A stretch of DNA of 46,097 nt from a bacterium (GTDB lineage: Bacteria; UBP6; UBA1177), in contig JAFQZM010000034.1 in assembly GCA_017405875.1 (NCBI GenBank), positions 1 to 46,097 on the forward strand, read 5' to 3'. The notes below the pieces were generated by a model. That model saw only the letters and a list, made by a program, of their open reading frames with translations, was not told the origin of the DNA and searched no databases. Both the position numbers and the translations under genes were made by a program. Positions 1-7,777 of the stretch are shown piece by piece. Position 1 is the stretch's first letter, and each line of letters begins with the position of its first letter.

Positions 1-126
1 GATCGACCTCGATTCATCCCCGGCAGTGGAACGTCCGTGGTATGAGCTTCCAAATATGATAGCCTATTTTGACTTCTTCCAGAAACATTCGGTAAAATTC
101 CGGCAATCAAACTCTCAAGCGAAGAA

Positions 127-510
127 ATGATGAAAAAAAGCGATGCGAAGTATCTCGTCGTAGACTTTTTTTCGCTTATGTGCGAACCGTGCAAAAGGTC
201 GCTTCCTAAGTGGGAAGAGTTTCTCAAGGAAAACAAGTCAAAAGGGATAGAATTCATTCTTGTGTCGCTTCCAGCCGAGGGAAACCTGAAGAAAAACGAA
301 AAGGATCTCAAAAATTATTTCAAGCAGAACAAGTTCTCTTTCGAGACGGTTTTTGACAAATATTCAGTTGTCGGCAAAAAGTTCGGTGTCGTCGAAAAAT
401 CTGGAGACGTAATTCTTCCCATGATTTTTGTCATTGACAAGTCAGGAAAACTCCTTTTCAAAACCGATTCTTTTGATGATGCGATGGCGAAAATCAAAGC
501 TCTTGAATAG
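127..510 (+). CDS. Thioredoxin-like (TlpA/AhpC-type) protein, 5' end uncertain
   Basis: A 127-residue thioredoxin-fold protein. The redox motif CEPC (Cys19, Cys22) follows the strand YLVVDFFSLM, and the late part has 'LPMIFVIDKSGKLLF', the usual cis-proline strand of TlpA-like proteins. Such proteins reduce or oxidise disulfides, usually in the periplasm. No signal peptide is visible from this start. In the same frame, bases 73-126 encode 'FGKIPAIKLSSEE', which looks like the conserved lead-in of a TlpA domain, but no start codon lies between the in-frame stop at 70-72 and ATG 127. The real gene may therefore begin further upstream in another frame. It converges on the LPP20-like gene with 2 bases between the stops. 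Fold assignment is good; start and exact role are uncertain. Confidence 0.7.
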   Translation: MMKKSDAKYLVVDFFSLMCEPCKRSLPKWEEFLKENKSKGIEFILVSLPAEGNLKKNEKDLKNYFKQNKFSFETVFDKYSVVGKKFGVVEKSGDVILPMIFVIDKSGKLLFKTDSFDDAMAKIKALE

Positions 511-512
511 AG

Positions 513-1382
513 CTAAATCTGCTCTGCAATTTCCTGAACTGCTTTCGTGATGCCGCCTGAAACGGCTTCGTTTCTGCTGTATGCGGCTCCTTTGCTTTCA
601 ACTGCCCAGCGGTTTATTGTTTCGCCGGTAAGAAGGTTGAAAAGTTCCGCTTTGACTTCGATTATCGAGTAAAATTCGCCGCTGTATTCTTCCGATTTTG
701 TTTCTTTGACTTCGATTTTAAAGAGAAATGCCTTGTTTGAAGTTGCGGAAACTGCGGAAAGGTCGCCGGTTTCCTCGAATTTCATTTCCTGATTGAGTTT
801 GATTCCTTTCTTGTTGAAAGCGGGGAAGAGTTCGCGGATTTTGTCGGCAGCTTCGGGAATGTCCGATTTCAAAGCCCAAACTCCGAAGCCGTCGACTTCG
901 GTTTTGATTCTTGCAAGTTCTGTTTTCGGGATTGAAATGAGGACGAAAGCATTGTATTTTTTACCTTCTTTTTTTGAATGAAAGCATTCGGTGAATTTGT
1001 CTTTGATGTGATAGTTTTTGACTTCGATCTGCTTGCCGGTTACCGAACTTTTTACACCGATAACGTAAGAATATTCTCCGTTTTCCTCGATTTCACGCGA
1101 TTTGAATTCGCTTTTGACAGATACTCCGAATGAGTTGCTGACTTTTGCAAAAGCGTTCTGCTGAGCCAGATTAACGGCATCTTCTTCAGAATTTGATTCG
1201 CTTGATTCTCCGACCCAGAGAACAACATCCGATTTATCAATTTTTTCCGGAATTTTTGTCCATTCAGGTCTGTTTGTGCCTTCACTCTGCATTGGATTTC
1301 CATCTGAACGCTGCTCAGCGCTTCCGCATGAAACAAGCAGGAATATTAAGAAAAGAGCAAGTGATAAAACTTTGGTTTTCAC
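513..1382 (-). CDS. LPP20-like lipoprotein
   Basis: A 289-residue secreted lipoprotein with a short signal peptide and lipobox LVSC (Cys19, followed by Gly). The segment 'VVLWVGESSESNSEEDAVNLA' and the following alanine-rich helix match the LPP20 family pattern: a Trp/Val-Gly strand, then a helix of repeated Ala and Asn. A second alpha-beta unit follows, with 'SIIEVKAELFNLLTGETINRW' near the end. The molecular role of the family is not settled; members are surface or periplasmic lipoproteins. It is the last gene of the long minus-strand run, 14 bases after the GspE-N-like gene. Family call is from the motif and overall pattern only. Confidence 0.6.
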   Translation of the reverse strand: MKTKVLSLALFLIFLLVSCGSAEQRSDGNPMQSEGTNRPEWTKIPEKIDKSDVVLWVGESSESNSEEDAVNLAQQNAFAKVSNSFGVSVKSEFKSREIEENGEYSYVIGVKSSVTGKQIEVKNYHIKDKFTECFHSKKEGKKYNAFVLISIPKTELARIKTEVDGFGVWALKSDIPEAADKIRELFPAFNKKGIKLNQEMKFEETGDLSAVSATSNKAFLFKIEVKETKSEEYSGEFYSIIEVKAELFNLLTGETINRWAVESKGAAYSRNEAVSGGITKAVQEIAEQI

Positions 1383-1396
1383 GTATGTTCTCCTGA

Positions 1397-2248
1397 TTAT
1401 TTAGCTAAGAATTCGATCTGGTCTCTGTCGACTTTCGGGTTGATTATCATAAAAAACAGCCGTTTCGTGTCGTCCGATGTAACGAGAACGACTTTGTCAC
1501 TCTTTTTTATGCCGATATTCGTGAAAAGAAGGATTTTTTCGGTATGGCTGAGGGAGTTCATGACTGTTTCCGGAACAAATTCGGTGTAGGTTCTCGTAAA
1601 GAGCTCTTTAAAGGTTGAAAGCGATTTTAACGGAAAGCGGCTTGTCATGGACTCTTCCTTGAAAATAACCGATTCGCCGTTTTCAAGTTCGAGTGTGTAA
1701 ATCTGTTCCGACGCCTCTTTCAGCTTCTTTTTGGTAGTTATGATTTTGACGGCTTTATCGGAAAAGAGTTCGTTATTCGGCTCAAGCTGCAGAAGAACAG
1801 AAGTGAATCGGTCGATATCGAAGAGAAAGTGTTTCGCCGCGATTCTTTTGAAAGTCGAAGCCGGAATGTGGATGAAATCGATGCTGAATCCCGGAAATAT
1901 TTTGATGATGGTCTCTCTGATCTGTGGTGTCAGGGCTGAGTTTATGAAGCCGATAACGATTTCTTTCGTCTCTTTTTTGAATGAAACGGGAAGGGCGAGC
2001 AGTCTTGTTATTACGTCGGGAGTGAAAAACCTCGCGAAAAAGTCGTCGGACATGAACCCCTTCTTTTCTTCGTACATAACGGGATAGCCCTCTTTTTCGT
2101 AGAATTTCGCAAGTTTCTTTTCATCGATCATCCCTTTTGAAATGGCAAACCAGATCGGATCTACGTTTTTTTTCATTTTCAGGATTTTGTTTGCGTTTTC
2201 CGAAGAAATAACACCGTCCTGAACCATTTTCAGCATCAGATTTCTCAT
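1397..2248 (-). CDS. GspE/PilB N-terminal-domain-like protein without ATPase
   Basis: A 283-residue soluble protein. Residues about 1-60 (MRNLMLKMVQDGVIS..., then 'AISKGMIDEKKLAKFYEKEG') look like the helical start of GspE/PilB/MshE N-terminal domains. The following part ('LPVSFKKETKEIVIGFINSA' and 'FIHIPASTFKRIAAKHF') resembles the second lobe. No Walker motifs are present, so this is a stand-alone domain, perhaps a signalling or assembly adaptor; some MshEN domains bind cyclic di-GMP. ATG 2248 was chosen over the longer frame from 2275 because GGAG lies 8 bases before it and the longer start would run into nadE. Assignment is moderate and function inferred. Confidence 0.5.
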   Translation of the reverse strand: MRNLMLKMVQDGVISSENANKILKMKKNVDPIWFAISKGMIDEKKLAKFYEKEGYPVMYEEKKGFMSDDFFARFFTPDVITRLLALPVSFKKETKEIVIGFINSALTPQIRETIIKIFPGFSIDFIHIPASTFKRIAAKHFLFDIDRFTSVLLQLEPNNELFSDKAVKIITTKKKLKEASEQIYTLELENGESVIFKEESMTSRFPLKSLSTFKELFTRTYTEFVPETVMNSLSHTEKILLFTNIGIKKSDKVVLVTSDDTKRLFFMIINPKVDRDQIEFLAK

Positions 2249-2261
2249 ATTGAAATCTCCG

Positions 2262-3047
2262 TTAAATAGTAGCAATTATAGGAACTTTTCTTTTGTACTT
2301 CATTGAATTTATCCGCGCTTTTACAAATCTGACGAGTTTTTCGTCAAACCCTTCGCGGATGATATCTTCTTCGCTCATGCCCAGATCGGAAACCGCATGG
2401 ATGACAGGATCCATCTGGATGTATGAGTATCCGATTTCGCCTTCGTCGGTCTGACCTTCGAAAAGGTCTGCGCTCGGAGCTTTTTCAATTACGCTCGCAG
2501 GAAGTCCCAGAAAGCGGGCGAATTCGAAAATGTCGGTTTTGTAAAGGCTTCCGATCGGGTTTATAGCCGATGCGCCGTCGCCGAACATCGTGAAATATCC
2601 GAGTTCGATCTCGCTTTTGTTGCCGGTGCCGAGCACTATCGCGCCGTTTGCCGCCGAGAAGTCGAAAAGGGTGATCATTCTTGTTCTCGCCATGATGTTG
2701 CCGAGGCGCCCTTTTCTCGAAAAGTCGGGATTTGTCATGTTGTTTGCCGCGAATGTGTCGACAACTGCCGAAATTTCTATTTTCAGGCTGTTGATTCCTG
2801 TATTTTCAACGACTTTGAGAGCGTCTTCAATGCTTTTTGCGCTTGAAGTTTTGTACGGCATGAGTATTCCCGTGACGTTTTCTTTTCCCAAAGCTCTTGC
2901 TGCAAGTGCCGCAACCAGTGCGCTGTCAAGCCCGCCGGAAAGTCCTACGACCGCTTTTTTGAGCCCTGTTTTTCCGATTTCTGAAACTAAAAACGAGGTG
3001 AGCTTTTTCTCAAGTTCTGCAAAATCCAATTTTGGAAGAGTTATCAT
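2262..3047 (-). CDS. nadE: NAD+ synthase, ammonia-dependent type
   Basis: Makes NAD+ from nicotinate adenine dinucleotide with ATP and ammonia, the last step of NAD synthesis in the cytoplasm. The 261-residue length is that of the single-domain ammonia-using form; there is no N-terminal glutaminase (nitrilase) domain. The ATP-pyrophosphatase P-loop SGGLDS is at residues 37-42. Later come 'GTGNKSE' and 'KAPSADLFEGQTDEGEIG', both characteristic of NadE. Its start overlaps the end of the upstream RecO-like gene by 4 bases (ATGA), implying translational coupling, and the GspE-N-like gene follows closely downstream. Identification is firm. Confidence 0.95.
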   Translation of the reverse strand: MITLPKLDFAELEKKLTSFLVSEIGKTGLKKAVVGLSGGLDSALVAALAARALGKENVTGILMPYKTSSAKSIEDALKVVENTGINSLKIEISAVVDTFAANNMTNPDFSRKGRLGNIMARTRMITLFDFSAANGAIVLGTGNKSEIELGYFTMFGDGASAINPIGSLYKTDIFEFARFLGLPASVIEKAPSADLFEGQTDEGEIGYSYIQMDPVIHAVSDLGMSEEDIIREGFDEKLVRFVKARINSMKYKRKVPIIATI

Positions 3048-3535
3048 GCGTTTCCTCTCATTTTGAGTTGATTTAATAATGATTTCCGTATGTTGAGCGA
3101 ATTTGAAAAATAGTCTGAAAGAAGATTCTCCTTTTTTTCGTCGCTTGAAAAACCTGAAACCGTGCAGTAGTCGCTTTCTATCGAATCAAGTGCTTTTGAA
3201 TCGAAGTCGTTCATAAGCGCCGAGCGGCATTTTCTGATGAATTCAAGTTCCGATTCGTCCGGCATCGTGAAAGAGTGGGCGAGTTCGGCCAACCATGAAG
3301 CGGCAATAAAGTTGCGCGGATTTCTGCGGAGCGGCGCTGTCTCTTCAAGCGAAATAAAATCGTCTAAAAAGTAGGTGTTGTTTTTTTTGCTGAGAACCAC
3401 TTCGCAGTTTTCGAAAAGGGAGAAATTGTCATGCTTCGAGAAAAAGCGGAAAGTTTCGCCTTCTTTGGAAATCGTGTGGAAAAATCCGTTTCCGTGAGAT
3501 TTTTTGTAGGTTATGGTTCCCTGTACGATATACAT
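3044..3535 (-). CDS. Small protein, possibly a minimal RecO-like OB-fold protein
   Basis: A 163-residue protein I do not firmly recognise. Residues 1-60 ('MYIVQGTITYKKSHGNGFF', 'EGETFRFFSKHD', 'FENCEVVLSKKNNTYFLDDF') read as a small beta barrel. Then come a helical middle and a helical tail ('LLSDYFSNSLNIRKSLLNQL'). This order resembles RecO (OB fold, helices, last helix), which helps load RecA, but the protein is about 70 residues shorter than usual and lacks zinc cysteines. Its ATG shares one base with the TPR gene stop (TAATG) and its end overlaps nadE, so it belongs to a tightly coupled operon. Treat the RecO idea as a weak lead. Confidence 0.35.
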   Translation of the reverse strand: MYIVQGTITYKKSHGNGFFHTISKEGETFRFFSKHDNFSLFENCEVVLSKKNNTYFLDDFISLEETAPLRRNPRNFIAASWLAELAHSFTMPDESELEFIRKCRSALMNDFDSKALDSIESDYCTVSGFSSDEKKENLLSDYFSNSLNIRKSLLNQLKMRGNA

Positions 3536-4374
3536 TAGTTTACCGATTCGATCTGCTGCTTCTTTTCAGGTTTTTTGCGTTCAATCTCAGTCGTTACGCC
3601 TAACTGTTTGGCAAGGTCGACACATTCGCTCAAAAACGGTATTGCGACTTCTTTCGTGTTGATTGCCTGAACTTCGAGGCATCTGCGCAGATAGGTTTGA
3701 CCGAGCTCTTCGTTTTTCAGAACGTACATTTTGAGGGCGCCGCGGTAAAGGGCTTCTACGTCGAACGGGAAATATTCAAGAGCTTTCTTGTAATTTTCCG
3801 CAGCGAGTTCGTTCAGATTCTGCTCGTCGTACATAATTCCGAGCTGCTTGTAAGCCTCTGAATGCGTTCCGCGCATTTTGATCGCCGCTTCGAAATGCTG
3901 TTTTGCAAGATCGTAGCGTTTCTGCATCCGGTAAACTATGCCGATGTTCGTTTCGGCGTAGTGCGGACGCGGATACATCGTGTCTGCAAGGACTGCCTGA
4001 AACTCTTCGAGAGCTTTGTCGAACTGCCTCTGCTCAAGGTAAAGCGCACCGAGGTTATTCCGTGCATCGGTGAACTTTTTGTCGATTTTCAAAGCCTGTT
4101 TGAAGTTTTCCTCCGCCTTTTTCTCGTCGTGTTCGATCATGAAAACGAGACCGAGCGTGTTGTAATACTGCGGAAGATCCGGCGCCGCTTCAATAGCCAG
4201 CATGATTTCGCGTCTTGCTTTGATGTAGTCGCCCTGGTTCAATGCGGCAAGACCGAGCTGGTAGTGACCGTCGCTTTTTCTTTCGTCACTTATGGTTTTC
4301 GTGTCTGCCGAAGAGCATGAAACAAGGAGCTGAAACAGAACGAAAATTAAAGATAACAGTTTGATTTTATTCAA
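3535..4374 (-). CDS. TPR-repeat lipoprotein (PilF/PilW-like)
   Basis: A 279-residue lipoprotein with lipobox LVSC (Cys20 followed by Ser-Ser, an outer-membrane type signal). After a short linker come about five tetratricopeptide repeats from residue 35 to 230, recognisable by 'YNTLGLVF', 'ARNNLGALYLEQRQFDKALE', 'YAETNIGIVYRMQKRYDLA' and 'AYKQLGIMYDEQNLNELA'. TPR lipoproteins of this build act as scaffolds at the outer membrane, PilF/PilW being the pilus-secretin pilotin. No pilus genes are in the window, so the partner is unknown. It lies 20 bases after the outer membrane protein gene and is coupled to the next gene. Fold is certain, role inferred. Confidence 0.8.
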   Translation of the reverse strand: MNKIKLLSLIFVLFQLLVSCSSADTKTISDERKSDGHYQLGLAALNQGDYIKARREIMLAIEAAPDLPQYYNTLGLVFMIEHDEKKAEENFKQALKIDKKFTDARNNLGALYLEQRQFDKALEEFQAVLADTMYPRPHYAETNIGIVYRMQKRYDLAKQHFEAAIKMRGTHSEAYKQLGIMYDEQNLNELAAENYKKALEYFPFDVEALYRGALKMYVLKNEELGQTYLRRCLEVQAINTKEVAIPFLSECVDLAKQLGVTTEIERKKPEKKQQIESVN

Positions 4375-4394
4375 GTTTTCCTCTTTGTTGAGAA

Positions 4395-6431
4395 TTATTT
4401 CTTCTCTTCTTTCTTGTCAGCTTTTTTATCAGCTTTTTTGTCTTCTTTGCCGGATCTGCCCCATTCCCAGCCGAATTCGACATCTGCACCTAAATCCCAC
4501 GATGAAACGTAGTGACCTTCAAGGTTGTCGTGCGGACGCGGATTTTTAGCATTCCAGAAAGTCCAGTGTTTGCCGGCGTAGCCGTTGATGTAGAGGAACG
4601 GAAGGATCTGAAGTCTGACGACGCCTCTGAAAAGCGAACTTACGTGGCTGTCGGAGAAAAGTTCTTTCGCGCTTCCGAAGCCGCGTTTGTAGTATGAAAC
4701 CATCATCTTCAGGATCCAGAGATCGGGCAGTTCGAGGTGTGCGAAAAGCGATGAAGATTCGGGAAGTTTTTCGTAACCTACAGAAAGCGATATCCATGTC
4801 TTGAAACTGTAACTGAGTTCTCCGTAGAAAGAACCGACGAACTTGTCGTCAGAATCGTTCATAAGGTGCCAGTATTTCGAGCGGCCGTCGGGCTGGAAGT
4901 CTTTTGCGCCGTAGATGTTCGTCATCATCTCTATACGTTCGATATCGTAGAAAGTATCGAAGAAAGAAGGAATGTACGAATCGTGGTGAGCTCTTCCTTC
5001 AAGCTGGATTCTGATCGCGTGCTGATTCTTGCTGTCGAGGTTGAATCTTCCCAAAAGACCGAATGTGAAACCGCCTTTTACGAAGTCTTTCTTGAACCAC
5101 GAATAGTCGGTGAAAGCCTTGATATCGACTTTTTCGTTTTTGAACAGTTTAAGCTCGAAGTCGATGCCCTGCATATAAAGGAATTCGTCTTCCAGAATTA
5201 TCGGACGACCTTTTGAATCAACCGATATTCTGGGAAGTCTGCTGTCTTTACCGTTGATATACTCATCGGGATCGTAGTCATAGTATTTTTCATACTGCAA
5301 TTTTGTCGGAGCGTTTCTGTCGGCAACGAAAGAATATCCGAACGAAACACTTCTTGCATGGTAGTTTCCGATTGCGGAGAAGGGCTTTAAGAAAACGAGA
5401 CCGCCGAAAATGTTTCCTCTCGCGACATCTCCCAGAAGTGCTTCAAAACCGCCGTAATCGAAGTACCAGTTGAGTTTTGCCGACATTGTTGAAAACGTCG
5501 AGTCGTGGTTCGGAATGTAGCGTTTGAGGATCGTTCCGTGTCCGATCGTCTGTGCGAAGTTGCTGCCGATCGAAAGATAAAGGTTGTCTTCGGAAGTTCC
5601 TATCTGCAAATATCTGAGGATTTTGAGGTAATCCTGCCACTCATCCCAATCTTCAGTTCTGAAGCGGATGCTGTGGTCGTTGTCGTTAATGTCTGTGCTG
5701 ACAAGACGGACATTGAGCGGAACGTGAAGCCCGAAAATAAGATCGAGTTCTTTTTCGCTGACCGGCTCTTTTATGAGTTTGTCGAAGTGCATTGAAAATT
5801 TCGGGGTGATAACGAGGTAAAGTTCATCATCCATCAATTTGACACCGGCAGCAAGACCTGCGCTGTTGTATGGTGAAATGATTTCGTTCGCACCGATGTT
5901 TGCGACTTCGCCTTTCCAGAAAGTCTTTTCGATCTCTCTGATTCTCATATCGTTGTCTGATTTTTCCTTTTTGTCAGCCGGTTTCGGCTCTTCAGCTGCC
6001 GCGGTCTTTTGTTCTGCAGGCTTCGGCTCCTCAGCTTTTGCAGGCTGCTGCTCAGCCGGTTTCGGCTCTTCAGCTGCTGCGGGCTGCTGCTCAGCCGGTT
6101 TCGGTTCTTCAGCTGCTGCGGGCTGCTGCTCGGCCTGTTTGGGTTCTTCATCTGCTGCGGGCTGCTGCTCGGCCTGTTTGGGTTCTTCAGCCGCTGCTGG
6201 CTGCTGCTCTGCGGGTTTCGGTTCTTCTGCCGCTGCTGCGGGCTGCTGCTCAGCCGGTTTCGGTTCTTCAGCTTTTGCAGGCTGCTGCTCGGCAGGCTTC
6301 GGCTCTTCAGCTGCTGCGGGCTGCTGCTCTGCGGGTTTGGGTTCTTCTGCCGGAGCGTTTTCCTGCGCGAAAAGAGTTCCGAAGAGTAATGCAAACAATG
6401 TCAAAAAGGTCAAAATCTTCAAATTTTTCAT
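4395..6431 (-). CDS. Outer membrane beta-barrel protein with Pro/Ala/Glu repeat arm
   Basis: A 678-residue exported protein. Residues 1-22 are a signal peptide ending in 'LFAQ'. Residues about 26-157 are roughly ten copies of a 13-residue unit of the form AEEPKPAEQQPAA. From about residue 165 on, alternating hydrophobic and aromatic strands ('GFTFGLLGRFNL', 'GSFYGELSYSFKTWISLSVGY', 'WDLGADVEFGWEWG') suggest a large beta barrel, and the last 18 residues are Lys/Asp/Glu-rich. The repeat arm probably spans the periplasm or touches peptidoglycan. A charged tail after the last strand is unusual, because barrel proteins normally end in an aromatic residue. GGAG lies 9 bases before the ATG. Specific substrate or family is not recognised. 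Confidence 0.7.
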   Translation of the reverse strand: MKNLKILTFLTLFALLFGTLFAQENAPAEEPKPAEQQPAAAEEPKPAEQQPAKAEEPKPAEQQPAAAAEEPKPAEQQPAAAEEPKQAEQQPAADEEPKQAEQQPAAAEEPKPAEQQPAAAEEPKPAEQQPAKAEEPKPAEQKTAAAEEPKPADKKEKSDNDMRIREIEKTFWKGEVANIGANEIISPYNSAGLAAGVKLMDDELYLVITPKFSMHFDKLIKEPVSEKELDLIFGLHVPLNVRLVSTDINDNDHSIRFRTEDWDEWQDYLKILRYLQIGTSEDNLYLSIGSNFAQTIGHGTILKRYIPNHDSTFSTMSAKLNWYFDYGGFEALLGDVARGNIFGGLVFLKPFSAIGNYHARSVSFGYSFVADRNAPTKLQYEKYYDYDPDEYINGKDSRLPRISVDSKGRPIILEDEFLYMQGIDFELKLFKNEKVDIKAFTDYSWFKKDFVKGGFTFGLLGRFNLDSKNQHAIRIQLEGRAHHDSYIPSFFDTFYDIERIEMMTNIYGAKDFQPDGRSKYWHLMNDSDDKFVGSFYGELSYSFKTWISLSVGYEKLPESSSLFAHLELPDLWILKMMVSYYKRGFGSAKELFSDSHVSSLFRGVVRLQILPFLYINGYAGKHWTFWNAKNPRPHDNLEGHYVSSWDLGADVEFGWEWGRSGKEDKKADKKADKKEEKK
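5963..6360. repeat. 39-base coding tandem repeat in the outer membrane protein gene
   Basis: About ten copies of a 39-base unit (13 codons) encode AEEPKPAEQQPAA-type units. Copies differ by small changes: PKP to PKQ in two neighbours, QQPAA to QQPAK in two, one extra Ala codon in one. The near-identical DNA would allow copy number to change by slippage or recombination without breaking the frame. The repeat also creates long open antisense frames that are not genes. Confidence 0.9.
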
Positions 6432-6465
6432 GCTTTTCTCCGCTTATAACAAAAAAAACGCCTAA

Positions 6466-6493
6466 AATATATTGATATATAAGAAAAATGCAA
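6466..6493 (-). promoter_or_regulatory. Predicted sigma70-type promoter of the beta-barrel gene
   Basis: On the minus strand, TTGCAT (-35) and TATATT (-10) are separated by 16 bases, ending 34 bases before the start codon. The region lies between aspC and the outer membrane protein gene and is very AT-rich. Confidence 0.5.
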
Positions 6494-6546
6494 ACTTAAA
6501 GGAGCTTTTTTTACGGATAAAGTGAGAAAATATGAAAAAAATGAAA

Positions 6547-7755
6547 TTAATGCAGCTTGGTCAGCGCTTCCCTGATTCTTCTAACGGCTTCAACGAGTTT
6601 ATCCAGTGAGGTGGCGTAGGAAATGCGGATGCAGTCTCCGTTGCCGAAGGATTTGCCGGCCACACAGGCTACATGGGCGTTGTAAAGCAGCCACATGCAG
6701 AGGTCGTCGCTGTCCTTAATGACGGTCTCGCCGTCGGTCTTGCCGTAGTAATATTTCATGTCGGGGAAGACATAGAATGCGCCTGCCGGTGTATTGCACT
6801 TCACGCCGGGGATCTCGTTCATCATCTTAACGACGGTATCGCGGCGTTCACGGAAAGCCTTCATCATGTTTCTGATCTCATCCGAGTTCTCAGGACAAAG
6901 CTCAAGGGCTTTTACAGCTGCGGCCTGTGCGATGGTGCAGATACCTGAAGTGATCTGTCCCTGGATCTTGTTGGCAGCCTTGACGATAGCCTGAGGAGCC
7001 GCGATATAGCCGATTCTCCAGCCGGTCATTGCATAGCCTTTTGCAACGCCGTTGACGATGACGAGACGGTCTTTCAGAAAGTCGAACTGGCCCATGCTCT
7101 CGTGTTTGTGCTCGTACTGTATGAACTCATAGATTTCGTCGGAGATGACGATGATATTCGGGTGTTTCCTCAGCACTTCGGCGATGGAAGAAAGTTCAGC
7201 CTTTGTGAAAACGCTGCCGCTCGGGTTGCAGGGCGTATTGATGAGAAGAGCCTTTGTTTTTGGAGTAATAGCCTTCTCAAAATCCGCTGCGGTGATTTTG
7301 AAGTCGTGGGCCATATCGCTCTTAACGATGACCGGCACGCCGCCGCTCAGTTTTACCATTTCGGGATAGGATACCCAGAAAGGAGCGGGAATGATGACCT
7401 CGTCGCCGTCGTTGAGGATTGCCTGCAGTACATTGTTGATAGCCTGCTTCGCGCCGTTTGAAACAAGGATGTCGCTCTCTTTGTAGTCAAGGCCGTTGTC
7501 GCGTTTCAGTTTCTCTGCGATCGCCTTGCGCAATGCCGGTGTGCCCGGAACAGGCGGGTAGTGCGTATCGTTGTTGTTGATAGCGTCGATAGCGGCCTGC
7601 TTGGCCGATACCGGTGTATTGAAGTCGGGTTCACCAATACTCAGGCTGATGACATCTATGCCTTGGGCTTTAAGTTCACGGCTCTTGTTAGTCATAGCCA
7701 GAGTGGCTGATTCAGTCATGTTCAAAACTCTGTTTGAAAGTGTGATTTCGCTCAT
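6547..7755 (-). CDS. aspC: Aspartate aminotransferase (class I, PLP-dependent)
   Basis: Transfers the amino group between aspartate and 2-oxoglutarate; a cytoplasmic PLP enzyme of amino acid metabolism. At 402 residues it has normal length. The Schiff-base lysine is Lys239 in VAKGYAMTGWRIGY. 'NTPCNPSGSVF', 'ISDEIYE' and the late 'CIRISYATS' are typical of class I aminotransferases. The wording of the whole protein ('SATLAMTNKSRELKAQG', 'YPPVPGTPALR', 'PAPFWVSYPEMVKLSGG') is very close to what I know of Bacteroidetes AspC proteins, and its codons look richer in GC and CTG than those of its neighbours, so transfer is possible. It follows the LeuC-type gene by 22 bases, with GGAG before the ATG, and is probably co-transcribed with it. 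Confidence 0.92.
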   Translation of the reverse strand: MSEITLSNRVLNMTESATLAMTNKSRELKAQGIDVISLSIGEPDFNTPVSAKQAAIDAINNNDTHYPPVPGTPALRKAIAEKLKRDNGLDYKESDILVSNGAKQAINNVLQAILNDGDEVIIPAPFWVSYPEMVKLSGGVPVIVKSDMAHDFKITAADFEKAITPKTKALLINTPCNPSGSVFTKAELSSIAEVLRKHPNIIVISDEIYEFIQYEHKHESMGQFDFLKDRLVIVNGVAKGYAMTGWRIGYIAAPQAIVKAANKIQGQITSGICTIAQAAAVKALELCPENSDEIRNMMKAFRERRDTVVKMMNEIPGVKCNTPAGAFYVFPDMKYYYGKTDGETVIKDSDDLCMWLLYNAHVACVAGKSFGNGDCIRISYATSLDKLVEAVRRIREALTKLH

Positions 7756-7777
7756 GATTTTTTAATCTCCATGTAAA

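Noticed and set aside
5839-6465. Long plus-strand open frames rich in Cys/Ser/Ala or Arg/Leu opposite the outer membrane protein
   Set aside because: They are antisense readings of the 39-base coding repeat; the repeat has no stops in any frame. No ribosome-binding site or plausible protein.
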